64,000 nucleotides of DNA from Ctenosaura bakeri. Its lineage: Eukaryota; Chordata; Lepidosauria; Squamata; Iguanidae. Within the stretch, counting starts at the first letter, position 1. The number at the start of each line of letters is the position of its first letter. Positions 31,726 to 52,979 of this stretch are shown piece by piece. The notes beneath the pieces are model-generated. The model saw only the letters and a program-made list of their open reading frames with translations. It was not told the DNA's origin and made no database searches. The translations under genes were made by a program, and so were the position numbers. Location of the stretch: the NCBI GenBank assembly GCA_948474755.1, contig CAOLHI010000493.1, positions 434,001 to 498,000 on the forward strand, given 5' to 3'.

Positions 31726-31890
31726 TACCCTAGTGGCCCCAGATCTTGGATGCTAAGCAGGGTCAGCTCTGGTTAGGACTTAGATGGGAGACCACCAACA
31801 AATACCAGGTTCTGTAGGCACTATTTTTCAGAGGAAGGAACTGGCAAAGCCACCTCTGAGTATTCCTCACCTAAGAAAATCATATGAAAT
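31726..31890 (+). repeat. 5S-rRNA-derived SINE
   Basis: CCAGATCTTGGATGCTAAGC, AGGGTCAGCTCTGGTTAGGA and CTTAGATGGGAGACCACC follow the 3' two thirds of 5S rRNA, including its internal promoter region. A GAACTGGCAAAGCCACCTC body and a CTAAGAAAATCATATGAAAT tail follow. It is not a 5S gene: the 5' third is missing. Confidence 0.8.
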
Positions 31891-31891
31891 T

Positions 31892-32190
31892 TGTTGTTGT
31901 TGTTGTTGTCATGTATCTTCAAGTCCTTTCCGATTTATGTTGAACTTAAGGCAAACTAAATTCATGTGCCTTCAAGTCGTTTCTGACTTATAGTGACCCT
32001 AAGGCAAACTAATCACAAGATTTTCTTGGCAAGATTTGTTCGGGGGGGGTGCCATTGCCTGCCTCCGAAGCTGAGAGAGTGTGACTTGCCCAAGGTTTCC
32101 CAGTGGGTTTCCACAGCTGGACAGGAAATCAATCTCTGGCCTCCAGGGTTCTCACACCACACTCAAGGCACAACACCATGCTGGATTCAT
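31892..32190 (-). repeat. Sauria-type SINE, reversed, with duplicated tail
   Basis: (GTT)n, then CTTCAAGTCCTTTCCGATTT. The tail block appears again at about 31966 (CTTCAAGTCGTTTCTGACTT) before TTTCTTGGCAAGATTTGTTC and the body. Confidence 0.78.
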
Positions 32191-32311
32191 CAGGTAGCCA
32201 TAAGTTGATATGCACACACACAAACACACATTAAAGGGACAGGAGCCCTCTCCAGTTTTCACTCTGGCAACCCTAAATCTCCCCACAGCTCCTGGCACAA
32301 AGAGCATATTG

Positions 32312-32660
32312 GAGCAGTTCTTAACCTTTTCTTTACCATAAACCTCCTTTAAATATCTTTTGCTCCTGCTGACCACCAAGACTTAACTCTAGATTTAAAA
32401 CCCTAAAGTGCATCAAATATTTAAATATCCTCATTAAAGATCTTCAGATTTGGAGAGGAGGGAGAAAGAAGTAAATGCATACACACTCATTATAATATTT
32501 TTATTGTGATGATTCACTACAAAATTGTCTTTCTTCTTTTTCCCCTCTTTCTGCTTTCACTGTAAAAACTCATAACACTTCCTCAAGATTTTGTGGGGGC
32601 CCTGTGAGGATGTCACTGCCCTACGGGGATCCACAGACCCAGATTAAGAACCACTGGATT
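32312..32660. repeat. hAT-type element (CAGTTCTTAACC ends)
   Basis: CAGTTCTTAACCTTTTC at the left and CAGATTAAGAACCACTG at the right; AT-rich between. Confidence 0.55.
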
Positions 32661-32664
32661 CGAC

Positions 32665-33765
32665 CATGGCTAGGCAACTCTGGAAGACCAATTAGCTCCA
32701 TCAGCCCTCCAGGAGACCTGGGAGGGTCACAATCCCCACTGCACCTCTTCCTGCAAAAAATAAAATAAAATAAGGTGAGATGCGATGAGATGAGATCAAT
32801 AAAAGATAAAATAAAATAGAATAATAAAATAAAATAAAATAAAATTTTCCCCAACTACCCTCTATGGGAATGGGGTATATTTTTGGTTCTTCCAGGATGC
32901 ATAGAGAGCACTTTGAAGCAATACATCCATCAATGAAAAATAAACTAAAAAAAGAGAAAAATTTAGAAAAAAATAATTTTGACCCTTGGGGAGATCATGT
33001 CCTCCACACCCCTGAAAAAAAGATTTTTTGACCCCTGGGGGGGCACACGCAGGCTCTGGATCAGATTGAGGTTGGAAACTGTTGTGCATAATGCCTACAA
33101 AGTCTAACTCGGGGGGGGGGGAAAGAGTCTGGATTCCTAGAAAGGCATCCATGACTGCATTGCAGCACCCCCCCACCTCCTGGCTGCCCCACCCCCCAAT
33201 CCATTCCCTATGCACAAACACTGATCCCCGGGAAAAGACAAAAGACCTTCCATTTTTACACTGCGAGTGAAACCTCTCTCCTACTCCTAAGAGGAACTGG
33301 GTGAGCAGAAGATGCTTTTTGGAGTCTAGGAAATTTGAGCAGAAAGGGGGACTGCAAGGCAGAAAAAAAGGTGTGTGTGTTTGCATTGAATCAAACAGAG
33401 GCTGGATTTTTTTTTTCTAAAGGCATCCTGAAGTTAAGAAAAAACACAGACTCCCCCCCCCAAAGCAAAAGATGGTGCAAGGGAACCCCAGGGAGGTAAG
33501 ATCAGGGAGGAAGATGAAGGCAAGGGGGAGCAGGGAATGCGAGCCACATTTGGATGTGGCTGTACCCCCTTGGCACAGGAGTATGGCATCAGGGGAAGGG
33601 CAAAATTTCTCCAGCAGGCAGAAATAATTTCTTCTCAAGCAGGCTTTTAATGTGTGAGCAGGGGATCTTTTTAGTTATCTAGATTTTTTTTAAAAAAAAT
33701 TGTAGGCTTTTATAGTTTTGTATGTACATATATATTTATATATTTAATGTTTTTAATTTTTTTTT
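32665..33765. other. Intergenic between genes 2 and 3, no gene recognised
   Basis: A-rich tracts (32758-32850), G-runs and short ORFs without domain similarity. Confidence 0.35.
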
Positions 33766-33769
33766 CAGT

Positions 33770-33962
33770 GGCCATTTCTGCACTACACTGTTACAATGCA
33801 ATTATTCCACTTTCAACATCTTATGGAATCCTGGAGTTTGCAGTTAAGGGAGGGACATTTAGACTTCTCAGGCAGAGAGCTTCAGTGAACTACAAACTCC
33901 AGAATTCCACAAGATGTTGAACATGGCATAATAGCACTATAACAGTGTAGTGCAGAAATGGC
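33770..33962. mobile_element. Foldback MITE, long form
   Basis: GGCCATTTCTGCACTACACT at the left and AGTGTAGTGCAGAAATGGC at the right. Confidence 0.88.
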
Positions 33963-34484
33963 ATGTGTGTTAATGTTTTTAACTTTTTTGGGAGCCACCT
34001 TAGGTCCTACTCTGGGAGAAAAGCGGCATATAAATATAACCAACCAATCAGTCAATAAAATGGGGGCATTGCCCCATCAAATAAGAATTCTGCCCACCTC
34101 GATTTTCATTCAATTTTCACTTCCTCTCTTTCCACCGGCAGACAACATCCTTTGATTTAAAACAAAACTGATTTAAATTCATATTTTAATGTGATCGTTC
34201 ATTTGTGTTTTTATTTTTAACTTTTGTAGGATCCATTGTTTGAACGGGATTTTGTTGCAGATCAACTTGTGAGCCGCCTTGGGAGGCTGCAGTCCAACAG
34301 AGGTGGGGTTCAGGACTCAAGTCTGGGCGCTACTACCTCACACTCCTCCTGGCCACTTTGTGAGAGTGACATGATGGGGATGCCACCAAACAGGCCACAC
34401 ACTGATGGGCCTGGGCACAACCTGGCATACAGGAGCTGACAGTATTCAGCAGAGCATCTTTCATTTTTTGTGTAATATAGCCAG

Positions 34485-35110
34485 CTCTCCACGTTCGCTA
34501 AGGGGTGCAGGACCCTGGCAAAAGTGGAAAAATTGCAAATATCAAAATGTGTGTGTGTCTGTGGGAAGGAGGCGGAGGTATGGTGAGAAGAACAGGCACC
34601 AGGAGTCCAAACCCAGGTCAGGGAAAGGAGAGGGAAGTGGGGGGGGGTCGGCACAGTGGCCCCATATTTCATCTCTCTTGCTCATCTCCTTCTTTGGATA
34701 TGGGGTGGCACTGGGAAAGGGCTTGCAGTGCTGAGAAATCAGTATGAGAGCCATCCTAAGCTGGCCAGACAGTGGCTGGTAGAAGAGGAGGACAACCAGA
34801 GACAGGTTTTTAAAGGACTGTGCGATCCTGATCGGAGCTGTTGAGACGGAGGCCATTTCCGCACGAGACTGTTACAGTGCTATGATTCCACTTTCAACAT
34901 CCTATGGCCGGCTGGCCCCTCCCGAAACTGCAAACCCCAGGATTCCATAGGATGTTGAAAGTGGAATCATAGCACTGTAACAGTCTCGTGCGGAAATGGC
35001 CGGAAAGGTCCCACCAGAAAAGAAGCACTTAGTGGGGATATAAGGGTTGGAGAAATTCGCAAATAAGCATCTCCATGAAAGTCCATGAAAGCAAATGTGG
35101 AGGGCTGATT

Positions 35111-35115
<5 letters not shown>
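34485..35115. mobile_element. Tigger/pogo-like element with MITE insert
   Basis: GCCAGCTCTCCACGTTCGCT at the left and AAATGTGGAGGGCTGATTG at the right. The MITE 34851-35001 is inserted in it. Confidence 0.7.
34851..35001. mobile_element. Foldback MITE, shortest palindromic copy
   Basis: 151 bp. Target duplication GGA (34848-34850 and 35002-35004), which does not fit a TWA rule. Confidence 0.93.
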
Positions 35116-35155
<40 letters not shown>

Positions 35156-35156
35156 G
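35112..35156. repeat. (AAT)n microsatellite
   Basis: About 14 uninterrupted AAT units. Confidence 0.95.
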
Positions 35157-35797
35157 TATACTCCATCTTAGCAGGTAGCTGGTTGAGAAACCACAATCCA
35201 CTGAAAAGGTGCCCTGAGCTGTTTATATCCATCTTGAGTTCTTATGAGGAAAGGAGGCACACAAATGATAATAGTCCACTTTTGTTCTCGTTCTCATGTT
35301 TATCATTATTCTATGTTGCTTTGCAATACGGATATTTTAATACAATAATTTAAATATTTTTAATACTGTTTTTATTATTAGGTTTTAATTTGTGTTTCTT
35401 GTTTTGATTCACATTGTGAGCTGCCCGGGGCCTCATTTCAAAGAAAGATGGCATATGAATGAATGAATGAATCAGTTAGTGGTAATAATGAATGATAATA
35501 GTAACAAATAATGGAATAGTGACAAAAGAAAATTTTTTTTCCTGTGGTCACACAGCACCATGGTTTAAGCAAATTTAAAATGCAAAACTCCATATGCTCA
35601 TTGTATTTTGGGTATTTTTTTTCTTTTCCAGTTAGTGTTGGCAAATTTTGCTTGTTCTTGACATATCAGGAATCTAGGGTCAGTTGTAAAATATGGAGTG
35701 GTGGTATGAGGGCATTGGTAAGAAAAGATGAGTAGTTTCATAATTGTAGGAACACTGGGCTGTGAGGTAATAGATAAATATTTTATTATGAAAAAGT
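35157..35797. other. Intergenic, weak LINE-like sequence
   Basis: TGTGAGCTGCCCGGGGCC and AAGATGGCATATGAATGAAT near 35416-35470 resemble a LINE 3' tip. Otherwise unassigned. Confidence 0.35.
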
Positions 35798-36252
35798 CAC
35801 ATTGTCCAGAGGAGGGCGATCAAAATGGTAAAGGCCTGAAATCCGTGCCCTCTGAGGAAAGGCTTAGGGAGCTGGGTATGTTTAGCTTGGAGAAGAGAAG
35901 GTTAAGAAGCAACATGATAGCTATGTTTAGATATTTGAAGGGATGTCCTATGGAAGATGGAACTAGCTTTTTTTCTGCTGTTCCAGAGGCTAGGACATGG
36001 AGCAGTTGCTTCAAACTCCAGGAAGAGATTCTACCTGAACCTTAGCAAGAACTTCTTGATGGTAAGAGCAGCTCTGACATTGACATGCACTGCCTTGAAG
36101 TGTGATGGAATCTCGTTTTTGGAAGGTTTTTCATCAGAGGCTGGATGGCCATCAGTCGAGAATGCTTTGATTGTGTGTTCCTACATGGCAGAATGGGGTT
36201 GGACTGGAAGGCCCTTGTAGTCTCTTTCGTCCCTGATGTTATGGTTCTCTGA
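35798..36252 (+). repeat. CR1 LINE 3' end
   Basis: Plus frame: [34 protein letters not shown], with tail GGTTGGACTGGAAGGCCC. Confidence 0.85.
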
Positions 36253-36494
36253 TGCTCTAAAGGGCAAGATCCCGAGACTGTTTTAGGTTGAGGAAAGGGC
36301 AGCCACTGGCCCTCATGCAGCCTCAAGGGGAATTTTTGTGAACCTCCAAGGTCCAATGTTTAAAAAGTATGGCTCCAAACCCCCCCTAAGGAATGGGGAG
36401 GGCAATTTAACCACACTTTGCCCCCTCATGTTTTAAGCGCAGGAAAGGCCTTCTTTCAAGACATTGTACTGATTCTTAGGACATCCTAGATGGG

Positions 36495-36674
36495 GGCCAT
36501 TTCTGCACTAGGCTGTTATAGCGCTATGATTCCACTTTCAACATCCTATGGAATCCTGGGGTTTGCAGTTTCAGGAGGGGCCAGGCTGCACCTCCTGAAA
36601 CTGCAAACCCCAGGATTCCATAGGATGTTGAAAGTGGAATCATAGCACTATAACAGCCTAGTGCGGAAATGGCC
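36495..36674. mobile_element. Foldback MITE, short palindromic form
   Basis: 180 bp, near-perfect inverted repeat. A hAT element abuts its right end. Confidence 0.9.
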
Positions 36675-37400
36675 CAGGAGTGTCAAACTCAATTTTATTT
36701 TGGGCTGCATCAGCATTATGGTTGCCCTCAAAGGGCCGGTTGTAAGGCTATATAAATGTATCTACTCTTTTATCATATTAAATAATTGCCTCTGCATTCG
36801 ATTATTACTGGTTTTTAAATTGCCTTCCCTCTGCATCAGCTTTTCTTTTCTTGGACATTTTGGGGCTATTTGATCATAGTCTATGGTCCCTATACCTTTG
36901 TAAAGTGACATGGAATTGGTCAATATATCCAAAGCGTGCCACTTTCTGCTCCCCAGCCCCTCTCTGTGCCTCCTTCTGCTTCCCCTCTCCCCTGTGACTC
37001 TTTCTCCCCCCCCCACCTGGTGAGCCCGATTACCACATTGCGGGCCCTGGCTGCTGGTATTCCGAAGAGAGGACCAGCAGCCAGCACTAGCGATCTACTT
37101 CTTCTTCTGACTGCTCCTCTGTCTAATTCTCACGAGCCACACAGAGCATTACCATGGCAACCCACGTCAACATTCTGATGGCAAGACTTGGACTGAGGAG
37201 CAGTCGGAAGTAAAAGTAGATCGCAACTGCTGGCTGCTGGGCCCCTCTTCAAAATACCAGCAGCTGGGGACCTGGAATGTGAGGATTGGGCTCGCCAGGC
37301 GGGGGAGTGCTGCAGTTTCAGGAGAGATGCGAGGGCCACATGAAATAGCCTGGTGGGCCGGATTCACCCCGCGGGCCTTGTGTTTGACACATGTGTCCTA
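36675..37400. mobile_element. hAT/Charlie-like element with internal palindrome
   Basis: CAGGAGTGTCAAACTCAATT at the left and CCTTGTGTTTGACACATGTG at the right; GGGCTGCATCAGCATTATGG is typical of this group. The stretch 37040-37265 is an imperfect inverted repeat (GGCTGCTGGTATTCC against AAAATACCAGCAGCTGG). Confidence 0.7.
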
Positions 37401-37463
37401 GACTCTTCTTTTCAGTTTGCAGGGTGCAGGTGAGGAATCTCAAAATGATAGCAGTGCCTTGAA

Positions 37464-37496
<33 letters not shown>
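37464..37496. repeat. (GT)n microsatellite
   Basis: About 15 GT units. Confidence 0.95.
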
Positions 37497-37497
<1 letters not shown>

Positions 37498-37660
37498 CTT
37501 GGTGTTTTTCTTTTCAATTTGAATGGCACACTCTGTGCAACTATGCTTGATGCCTAATGAATCATGCTTAACAACAATCACAAGGGGCTGCCGCTTGTCA
37601 CATCATCCGGTAGCATCACCAACATTTGTCTTTTGTGACATCACAAGGGGTCATCTCCAG

Positions 37661-37840
37661 GGCCATTTCCACACTAGACTGTTACAGCGCTATGATTCCA
37701 CTTTCAACATCCTATGGAATCCTGGGGTTTGCAGTTTCAGGAGGGGCCAAATGGCCCCTCACGAAACTGCAAACCCCAGGATTCCATAGGATGTTGAAAG
37801 TGGAATCATAGCGCTATAACAGTCTAGTGTGGAAATGGCC
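37661..37840. mobile_element. Foldback MITE, short palindromic form
   Basis: 180 bp. Target duplication CAG (37658-37660 and 37841-37843). Confidence 0.93.
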
Positions 37841-38181
37841 CAGATCTCAGGTTTTGACTCTGAAATGTCAGGGCCTAAGATGGTCCTGACCTGACAATCC
37901 TAATCATTTCCTGCTGCTTTGACTTGTTTAGCATCCCTCTGAGTCTTAGCATTCATCTGTCTTTCTTACAGAAAGAAATCCCTGTTGCTACTCAGAATCA
38001 CCCAGTTCTTCTTGCAAAGCATCTTTCTGCTTACTGAGTATAACAGGCACAGCCATACTGGGTTGTGGCCTCAGCTTGATGTCTCCCCCTGCAATAAATT
38101 CCTGCTAATCTCGCCATAAGAAAAGAATTGGTAGCTCACCAGTTCTTCCCAGTACATTTGGAACTGGAGTGCAGGCCAAAT

Positions 38182-48088
<9,907 letters not shown>

Positions 48089-48555
48089 TTTATTCTGCCA
48101 GGTACTGATGTAAACAACTAATAAGAATAGTCCAGTCTATAAGAGAGTTATTCTGACTCAAGATGCTTTATAACATGAGGTCAAATTGGAGCATCTTTGG
48201 TAGTCAGAAGCATTTCATTTTCCCCAGTTGGTTTGGGCTTGAATGTGTGGGTGGATGGAGGCTAACCAAGACATTGTAGCTGGCAAAATCCTTCATATAT
48301 CTGGCTTGCCATCATGAGACCATCTTCTAGGATTGCTTTGTGGCCTGTAGCACTTGGCCTACCCAGCTTCATCTGGCATTAGCAGACCAAGGTTTCTTTC
48401 CAATTTCTAGCCTGAATTCCAGGGTATTCTGTCTGTAAAAGACAGTTTATGAAACAAGTTAACAAATGAAGTGTAATAAGTGCTGTGTTCACCATCAGAA
48501 AATGTTCCTGACAACCCCACTTGTTGATAAGGAGCAGTAATGAAATGTTTTAAAA
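48089..48555 (+). other. Presumed 3' UTR of gene 3
   Basis: Non-repetitive sequence after the stop. No AATAAA seen close by, so the transcript end is unknown. Confidence 0.4.
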
Positions 48556-48765
48556 CAGTGGTTCTTAACCTGAGATCCGGGAACCCCTGGGGGTCTGCGG
48601 AGGCCTCACGGAGATCCACGAAGCTGCTGGACACCAACAGCAGGAACAGGGATACAGCAGCAGGGGTGTGTGTGGGTGCCGAAATTGCTTCCTCATTTGC
48701 AAAGACATGGGGGGGGTTGTGCAGGCCCCAGTGAGACTGATGGTGGTGCTCCCACCCCAAGCACT
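48556..48765 (+). repeat. hAT-type element fragment
   Basis: CAGTGGTTCTTAACCTGAGA, GGAACCCCTGGGGGTCTGC and GATCCACGAAG. Confidence 0.55.
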
Positions 48766-48859
48766 TGCAGTTGAAGGCTGCTTTTGATGGCCAGGCTGAA
48801 TGCTTACCTTACTGTTTAACCCAAGTGGCTGGATTTATGGCAAAATGGGAACCCACATT

Positions 48860-49005
48860 CCCAATAGAAGAACCCTAAGGTGAACCTATCATAGGACTTT
48901 TTTTTTTTTGCAAGATTTGTTCAGTTTGCCTTTGCCTTCCTCCAAGGTTGAGAGAATGTGACTTGCCCAAGGTCAGCCAGTATCTGAGTGGGGATTTGAA
49001 TCCTA
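48860..49005 (-). repeat. Sauria-type SINE, reversed
   Basis: ACCCTAAGGTGAACCTATCA, CAAGATTTGTTCAG and AATGTGACTTGCCCAAGGTC. A long MITE inserted at its end. Confidence 0.8.
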
Positions 49006-49426
49006 GGCCCTTTCCGCACCTTACCTTCTTCCAGCGCTGGGGTGCAGGGATTGCGTGAGCAGCCTCCGGCGAGAGGATCTTGTGTCTGGAGTCCTTCGGC
49101 TGCGCATGAGCTGCCTGCTCACATGAGAGCCCTGCCTATTCCTTCTGCAGCGCAGCCTGGAAGTTTCCCAGACTGTGCTAGGGCAGGAAGCGCAACCGGC
49201 GTGGCTCCGGAGGCTCTGCATGCCAAGTAAGTGCACATGGGGCCCGGGAGCAATGCACGATCGCGCACCATTTTCAGCTTCTCGCTGAAACTGAAAAGGT
49301 GTGCGATCGGTGCCTGCCAGCCCCTAGAGCATCACTCGATTGTGAGTGCATCATGCAGATCACTCCTCGCAATCGCGCAACGCTCCAGGCCCTCTTTCGC
49401 ATGGAAAATGCCATGTGAAAAGGGCC
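49006..49426. mobile_element. Long GC-rich MITE, GGCCCTTTCC-ended family
   Basis: GGCCCTTTCCGCACCTTACC at the left and GCCATGTGAAAAGGGCC at the right. Target duplication CTA (49003-49005 and 49427-49429). 421 bp, with CpG-rich inverted blocks (ATGCACGATCGCGCACC, GGTGTGCGATCGGTGCC). Confidence 0.88.
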
Positions 49427-49445
49427 CTACTTTCCAGAAGTCATA

Positions 49446-49489
49446 AATGAATGAATGAATGAATGAATGAATGAATGAATGAATGAATT
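49446..49489. repeat. (GAAT)n microsatellite
   Basis: About 10 ATGA units. Confidence 0.95.
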
Positions 49490-49518
49490 TTGGATTTAAA
49501 TAAATATTTAAATCTAAG

Positions 49519-49704
49519 CTCCATTTCCACCCTGCACTGTTATAGTGCTATGATTCTACTTTCAACCTCTTATGGAATCCTGTGGTTTGCAGTTTAGGGA
49601 GGGGCTTTTAGAAATCTTAGCCAGAGAGCTCTTTGGCCTCAGGAAACTGCAAACCCCAGAACTCCACAGGATGTTGAAACTGATAACTGTAGGGTGGAAA
49701 GGCC
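49519..49704. mobile_element. Foldback MITE, long form, worn
   Basis: CCATTTCCACCCTGCACTGT at the left and TGTAGGGTGGAAAGGCC at the right. Confidence 0.78.
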
Positions 49705-49850
49705 CTAAATTTAAATATTTAAATCTTGAGGTAAGTCTTGGGAATTTGTGGCAACAGATCAGATTTACAGGTGTCCTTACAGGGGTCTCCAGTAAAGAAA
49801 AGTTAAAAACCAGTTTTAAAAATGATGCCCCCATGGAAAATAAAATATGT

Positions 49851-50349
49851 TAGGTCCCTTATATCCATGATGGATATGTTCCTAGACTTAATGTGGTTGG
49901 CAAAAAAAACTATACACATGAAGCATGGCATGTTATCCCATGCTTTGTGTACATGGCATGTTATCTGTGTTTTTCACCATCCGTATTAAGTCGGGGAACA
50001 TATGGGATAACATGCCCTGCTTCGTATGCCTCTCTCTGCTGAGGAAAGAGTGTCGTTCTCCTTCGTCAGCCAAGAGAGGTGTGGCGGGAGGAGCTATGCC
50101 AGGCTTTGCGTGCATCTCTTCTCCAAGGAAGGAACGCCTGTCTCCCCTCCTCAGCTGAGAGAAGTTTGCGGGGAGCCTTGCGAGGCTTCGCATGCCTCTT
50201 TTTGCTGAGGAAGGAGCGTCTGTCTTTTCCTAGGCTGAGAGAGGTGTGGGAAGTCCAGCTGTGCCTAGTGGTGGCAACCACGGCCCTGGAGTGGATCACA
50301 GGTAGATGAAACCGTAGATGCTGGCCACATGATTATGAGGGACCTATTG
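49851..50349. mobile_element. MITE with AGGTCCCTTATA ends and a triplicated core
   Basis: AGGTCCCTTATATCCATGA at the left and TATGAGGGACCTATTGTA at the right. The core 50021-50268 has three tandem units of about 84 bp starting TTCGTATGCC, TTTGCGTGCA and TTCGCATGCC. Confidence 0.65.
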
Positions 50350-50852
50350 TAGAGCTATTGGAATAAGATCTCTTCAGGGGCCACCTGAAGACTGACACCG
50401 ATGGAGTTATCAGCCTTAGATAGGTAATTCCAAAGGTATGTGGCTGCTGCCCAAAAGACCATACTCCTGTTATTAGCCCAGCTTAATCTGAGTATATAAA
50501 AAGAAGACTTTACATCAGCTGGCAAATGCTGCCATAGTTTCTGTTTATTGGAGTCAGCCCTTGTTTTTTGGTTGCAATCCTTTGAAAAAGTTCTGCATCT
50601 GATTTTCTGTGGGTGATTTATATTCTTATTGTTGTCAACTGCCTTGCAAGTCTAAACGTGTAAACATTTCTAAATAAATGCATAAAAATTAAATAAAAAC
50701 CAGCCCCTTACATGTGAGAGGGAAGCTGAGTTGAAACACACATACCCTTTCACTACACAGCAAGGTGGCCTTCCATTTCTCTCTTCAGGAAATGACTGCA
50801 GCCAACAATTAACATGGGTTCTCTGCATAGTTCTGTAACTTCATGAACTGGG

Positions 50853-51427
50853 GCCCTTTCACTCTACACAATTATAGCACCTTCATACCACTCTAAGTGT
50901 TGTGGCTCCTTGTGTAAAATCCTAGGAATTCATAGAGTGATAAAGATACCACAAGGACTATCCAGTCCAACCCCCTGCCATGCAGTAATACACAAAGCAC
51001 TCCTGACAAACGACCATCCAGCCTCTGCTTAAAAACCTCCAAAGAAGAAGGCTCCACCACACTCCGAGGCAGCAGCATATCCCACTGCCAAACTGCTCTT
51101 ACCATCAGGAAGTTCTTCCTAATGTTTAGATGGAATCTCATTTCCTGAAGTTTGAAGCCATTGCTCCATGTCCTAGTCTCTGGAGCAGCAGAAAACAGGC
51201 TTGCTCCATCCTCCATAGGACAGCCCTTCAAATATTTAAACATAGCTATCATGTTGCCTCTTCACCTTCTCTTCTCCAGGCTAAACATACCCAGCTCCCT
51301 ATGCCACTCCTCATAGTTTGCAATTTGTTGAGACGCCAGAGTTCTCTGGCTGAGAATTCTGAATGTTGCTGGAATGGAACCAGGGCAAGTTGAGTCACAA
51401 TGCTAGAACTGTCTAGTGCGAAAGGGC
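50853..51427. repeat. Old foldback MITE relative split by CR1
   Basis: GGGGCCCTTTCACTCTACAC at the left and AACTGTCTAGTGCGAAAGGG at the right. The CR1 at 50925-51318 (minus) lies between, followed by TTCTCTGGCTGAGAATTC. Confidence 0.65.
50925..51318 (-). repeat. CR1 LINE 3' end
   Basis: Minus frame: [53 protein letters not shown]. Confidence 0.88.
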
Positions 51428-51876
51428 CCCTGATGTCCTGAGTTGGCTTTTCTTCCCCTTCTCCCTCCTGATTCCTTTCCCTTCTGTGCTGTGTCATTAG
51501 TGTCCAAAGAGGGTGGCTGTGTCCATTTACTGTGCAAACGAGAAGAGTGGCCCCTGGAAGACTAATGAAGTTTCAGGAATGCAGCAACAGTTGAACTGGA
51601 AGGAGCATCATCTTGTAGGTCCAGTGAGCTGGGCCCTGCTGTTACTAGCTGCACAACTCCCTTCTAATAGACAAGATGGCAGTAGTTGCATGGCGAACAG
51701 GCATTTGTACCTGTCCCTGGATGAGTCAGGCATTAAACAATGCCCCAATAAGCGCGCGTGTGTGTGTGTTTTAACAAACTGCAGCCTCTTTCAATAACAA
51801 TAATAATGATTAGAATGATTAATGATGAGAAGAGGAAGCTGCATCTTGTGAGAAAGGCAGGATATAAATTCAACAA

Positions 51877-51877
<1 letters not shown>

Positions 51878-51930
<53 letters not shown>

Positions 51931-51931
51931 G
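51878..51931. repeat. (ATT)n microsatellite
   Basis: About 17 ATT units. Confidence 0.95.
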
Positions 51932-51957
51932 CTGCCTACTCTCCCAATAGATCAAGG

Positions 51958-52979
51958 CAGTGATGTAGACTCAAGTCGATAGACTCGGACTCAAGTTGGA
52001 CTTAAGTCGCTTCAGTGACTAACTCAGACTCGATTCAGCCATAAATGATGCACTGACTCGACTTGAGACTTGTATATTTTTAATGACTGACTTGATGCCC
52101 TTCATTCAGTAACAGCCCCTTCATCCAGAAACCTTACGACTTTGAACAATGCCTCCATCTCTTTTTTGTTTACTAGTCACATTACAATCTCTCTCAAGCC
52201 CAAAGTGTGGGCACATTTCTCGGGGCGGGGGGACAACAAACAGGTTAGGCAATGGGCTTGAGGCAGGCTTGTCCCCGCTGCATATCGGGTTGCCTTGTAA
52301 AACTTTTCCTAAGAGCAGAAGACAAGACTCACCCCGAAGGTGCAGGGTGCATTTCTCAGAGGGGAACAGCAAATGTGTCAGGCAATGAGAAGATGGATCC
52401 TTCCTTCTAAAGCTTTTGAATCTTCAGTAATGGGGAATAAGCTCCAGAGACTAGGACAAGGAGCAATGGATTCAAGCTGCAGGAAAGGAGATTCCACTTG
52501 AACCTCAGAAAGAACTTCCTGACAGTCACGGCTGTCCGGCGGTGGAATAGGCTGCCTCGGAGGGTAGTGGAGTCTCCTTCCTTGGAGGTTTTTAAGCAGA
52601 GGCTGGATGGCCATCTGTCGGGAGTGCTTTGAGGGTGTTCCTGCATGGCAGGGGGTTGGACTGGATGGCCCCTGGGGTCTCTTCCAACTCTACATTTCTG
52701 TGATTCTATGAAAGATACTGTGCAGCTATTCCCCCTTTCTGAAGCTGCAGATGGCAAAATTGCAAATGTGGAGGGCCGACTCTGCTTAAATTGTTAAAAC
52801 TGACTTTATTTCACCCTATCCAATAATTCTGGAATTTTGGTTGGGGTATAAAGTTGGCTCCCAGACTTCAGACTTGACTTGAAAGTATCTTCAAGGACTT
52901 GAGACTTGTCTTTTGACTTGAAGGTAGAGACTTGAGATTTGACTTGAGACTTGGAGTAAAAGACTTAAATACATCACTG
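51958..52979 (+). mobile_element. hAT element with GACTTGA-rich arms and a CR1 insert
   Basis: Termini CAGTGATGTAGACTCAAGTC and TTAAATACATCACTG, flanked by a perfect 8-bp duplication GATCAAGG (51950-51957 and 52980-52987). Both arms are built of ACTCAAGTC or GACTTGAGA short repeats. A CR1 sits at 52440-52715. No transposase ORF. Confidence 0.9.
52440..52715 (+). repeat. CR1 LINE 3' end
   Basis: GCTCCAGAGACTAGGACAAG, TGGAGGTTTTTAAGCAGAGG and the tail ACTCTACATTTCTGTGATTC. Confidence 0.88.

Noticed and set aside
31726..31830. 5S rRNA gene
   Set aside because: Only the 3' two thirds is present, with changes, fused to a SINE body.
38128..38181. Upstream extension of gene 3 (and the similar ones of genes 1 and 4)
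   Set aside because: The open frame continues upstream but begins at TTG, which is not expected as a start in vertebrates; the first ATG was used.
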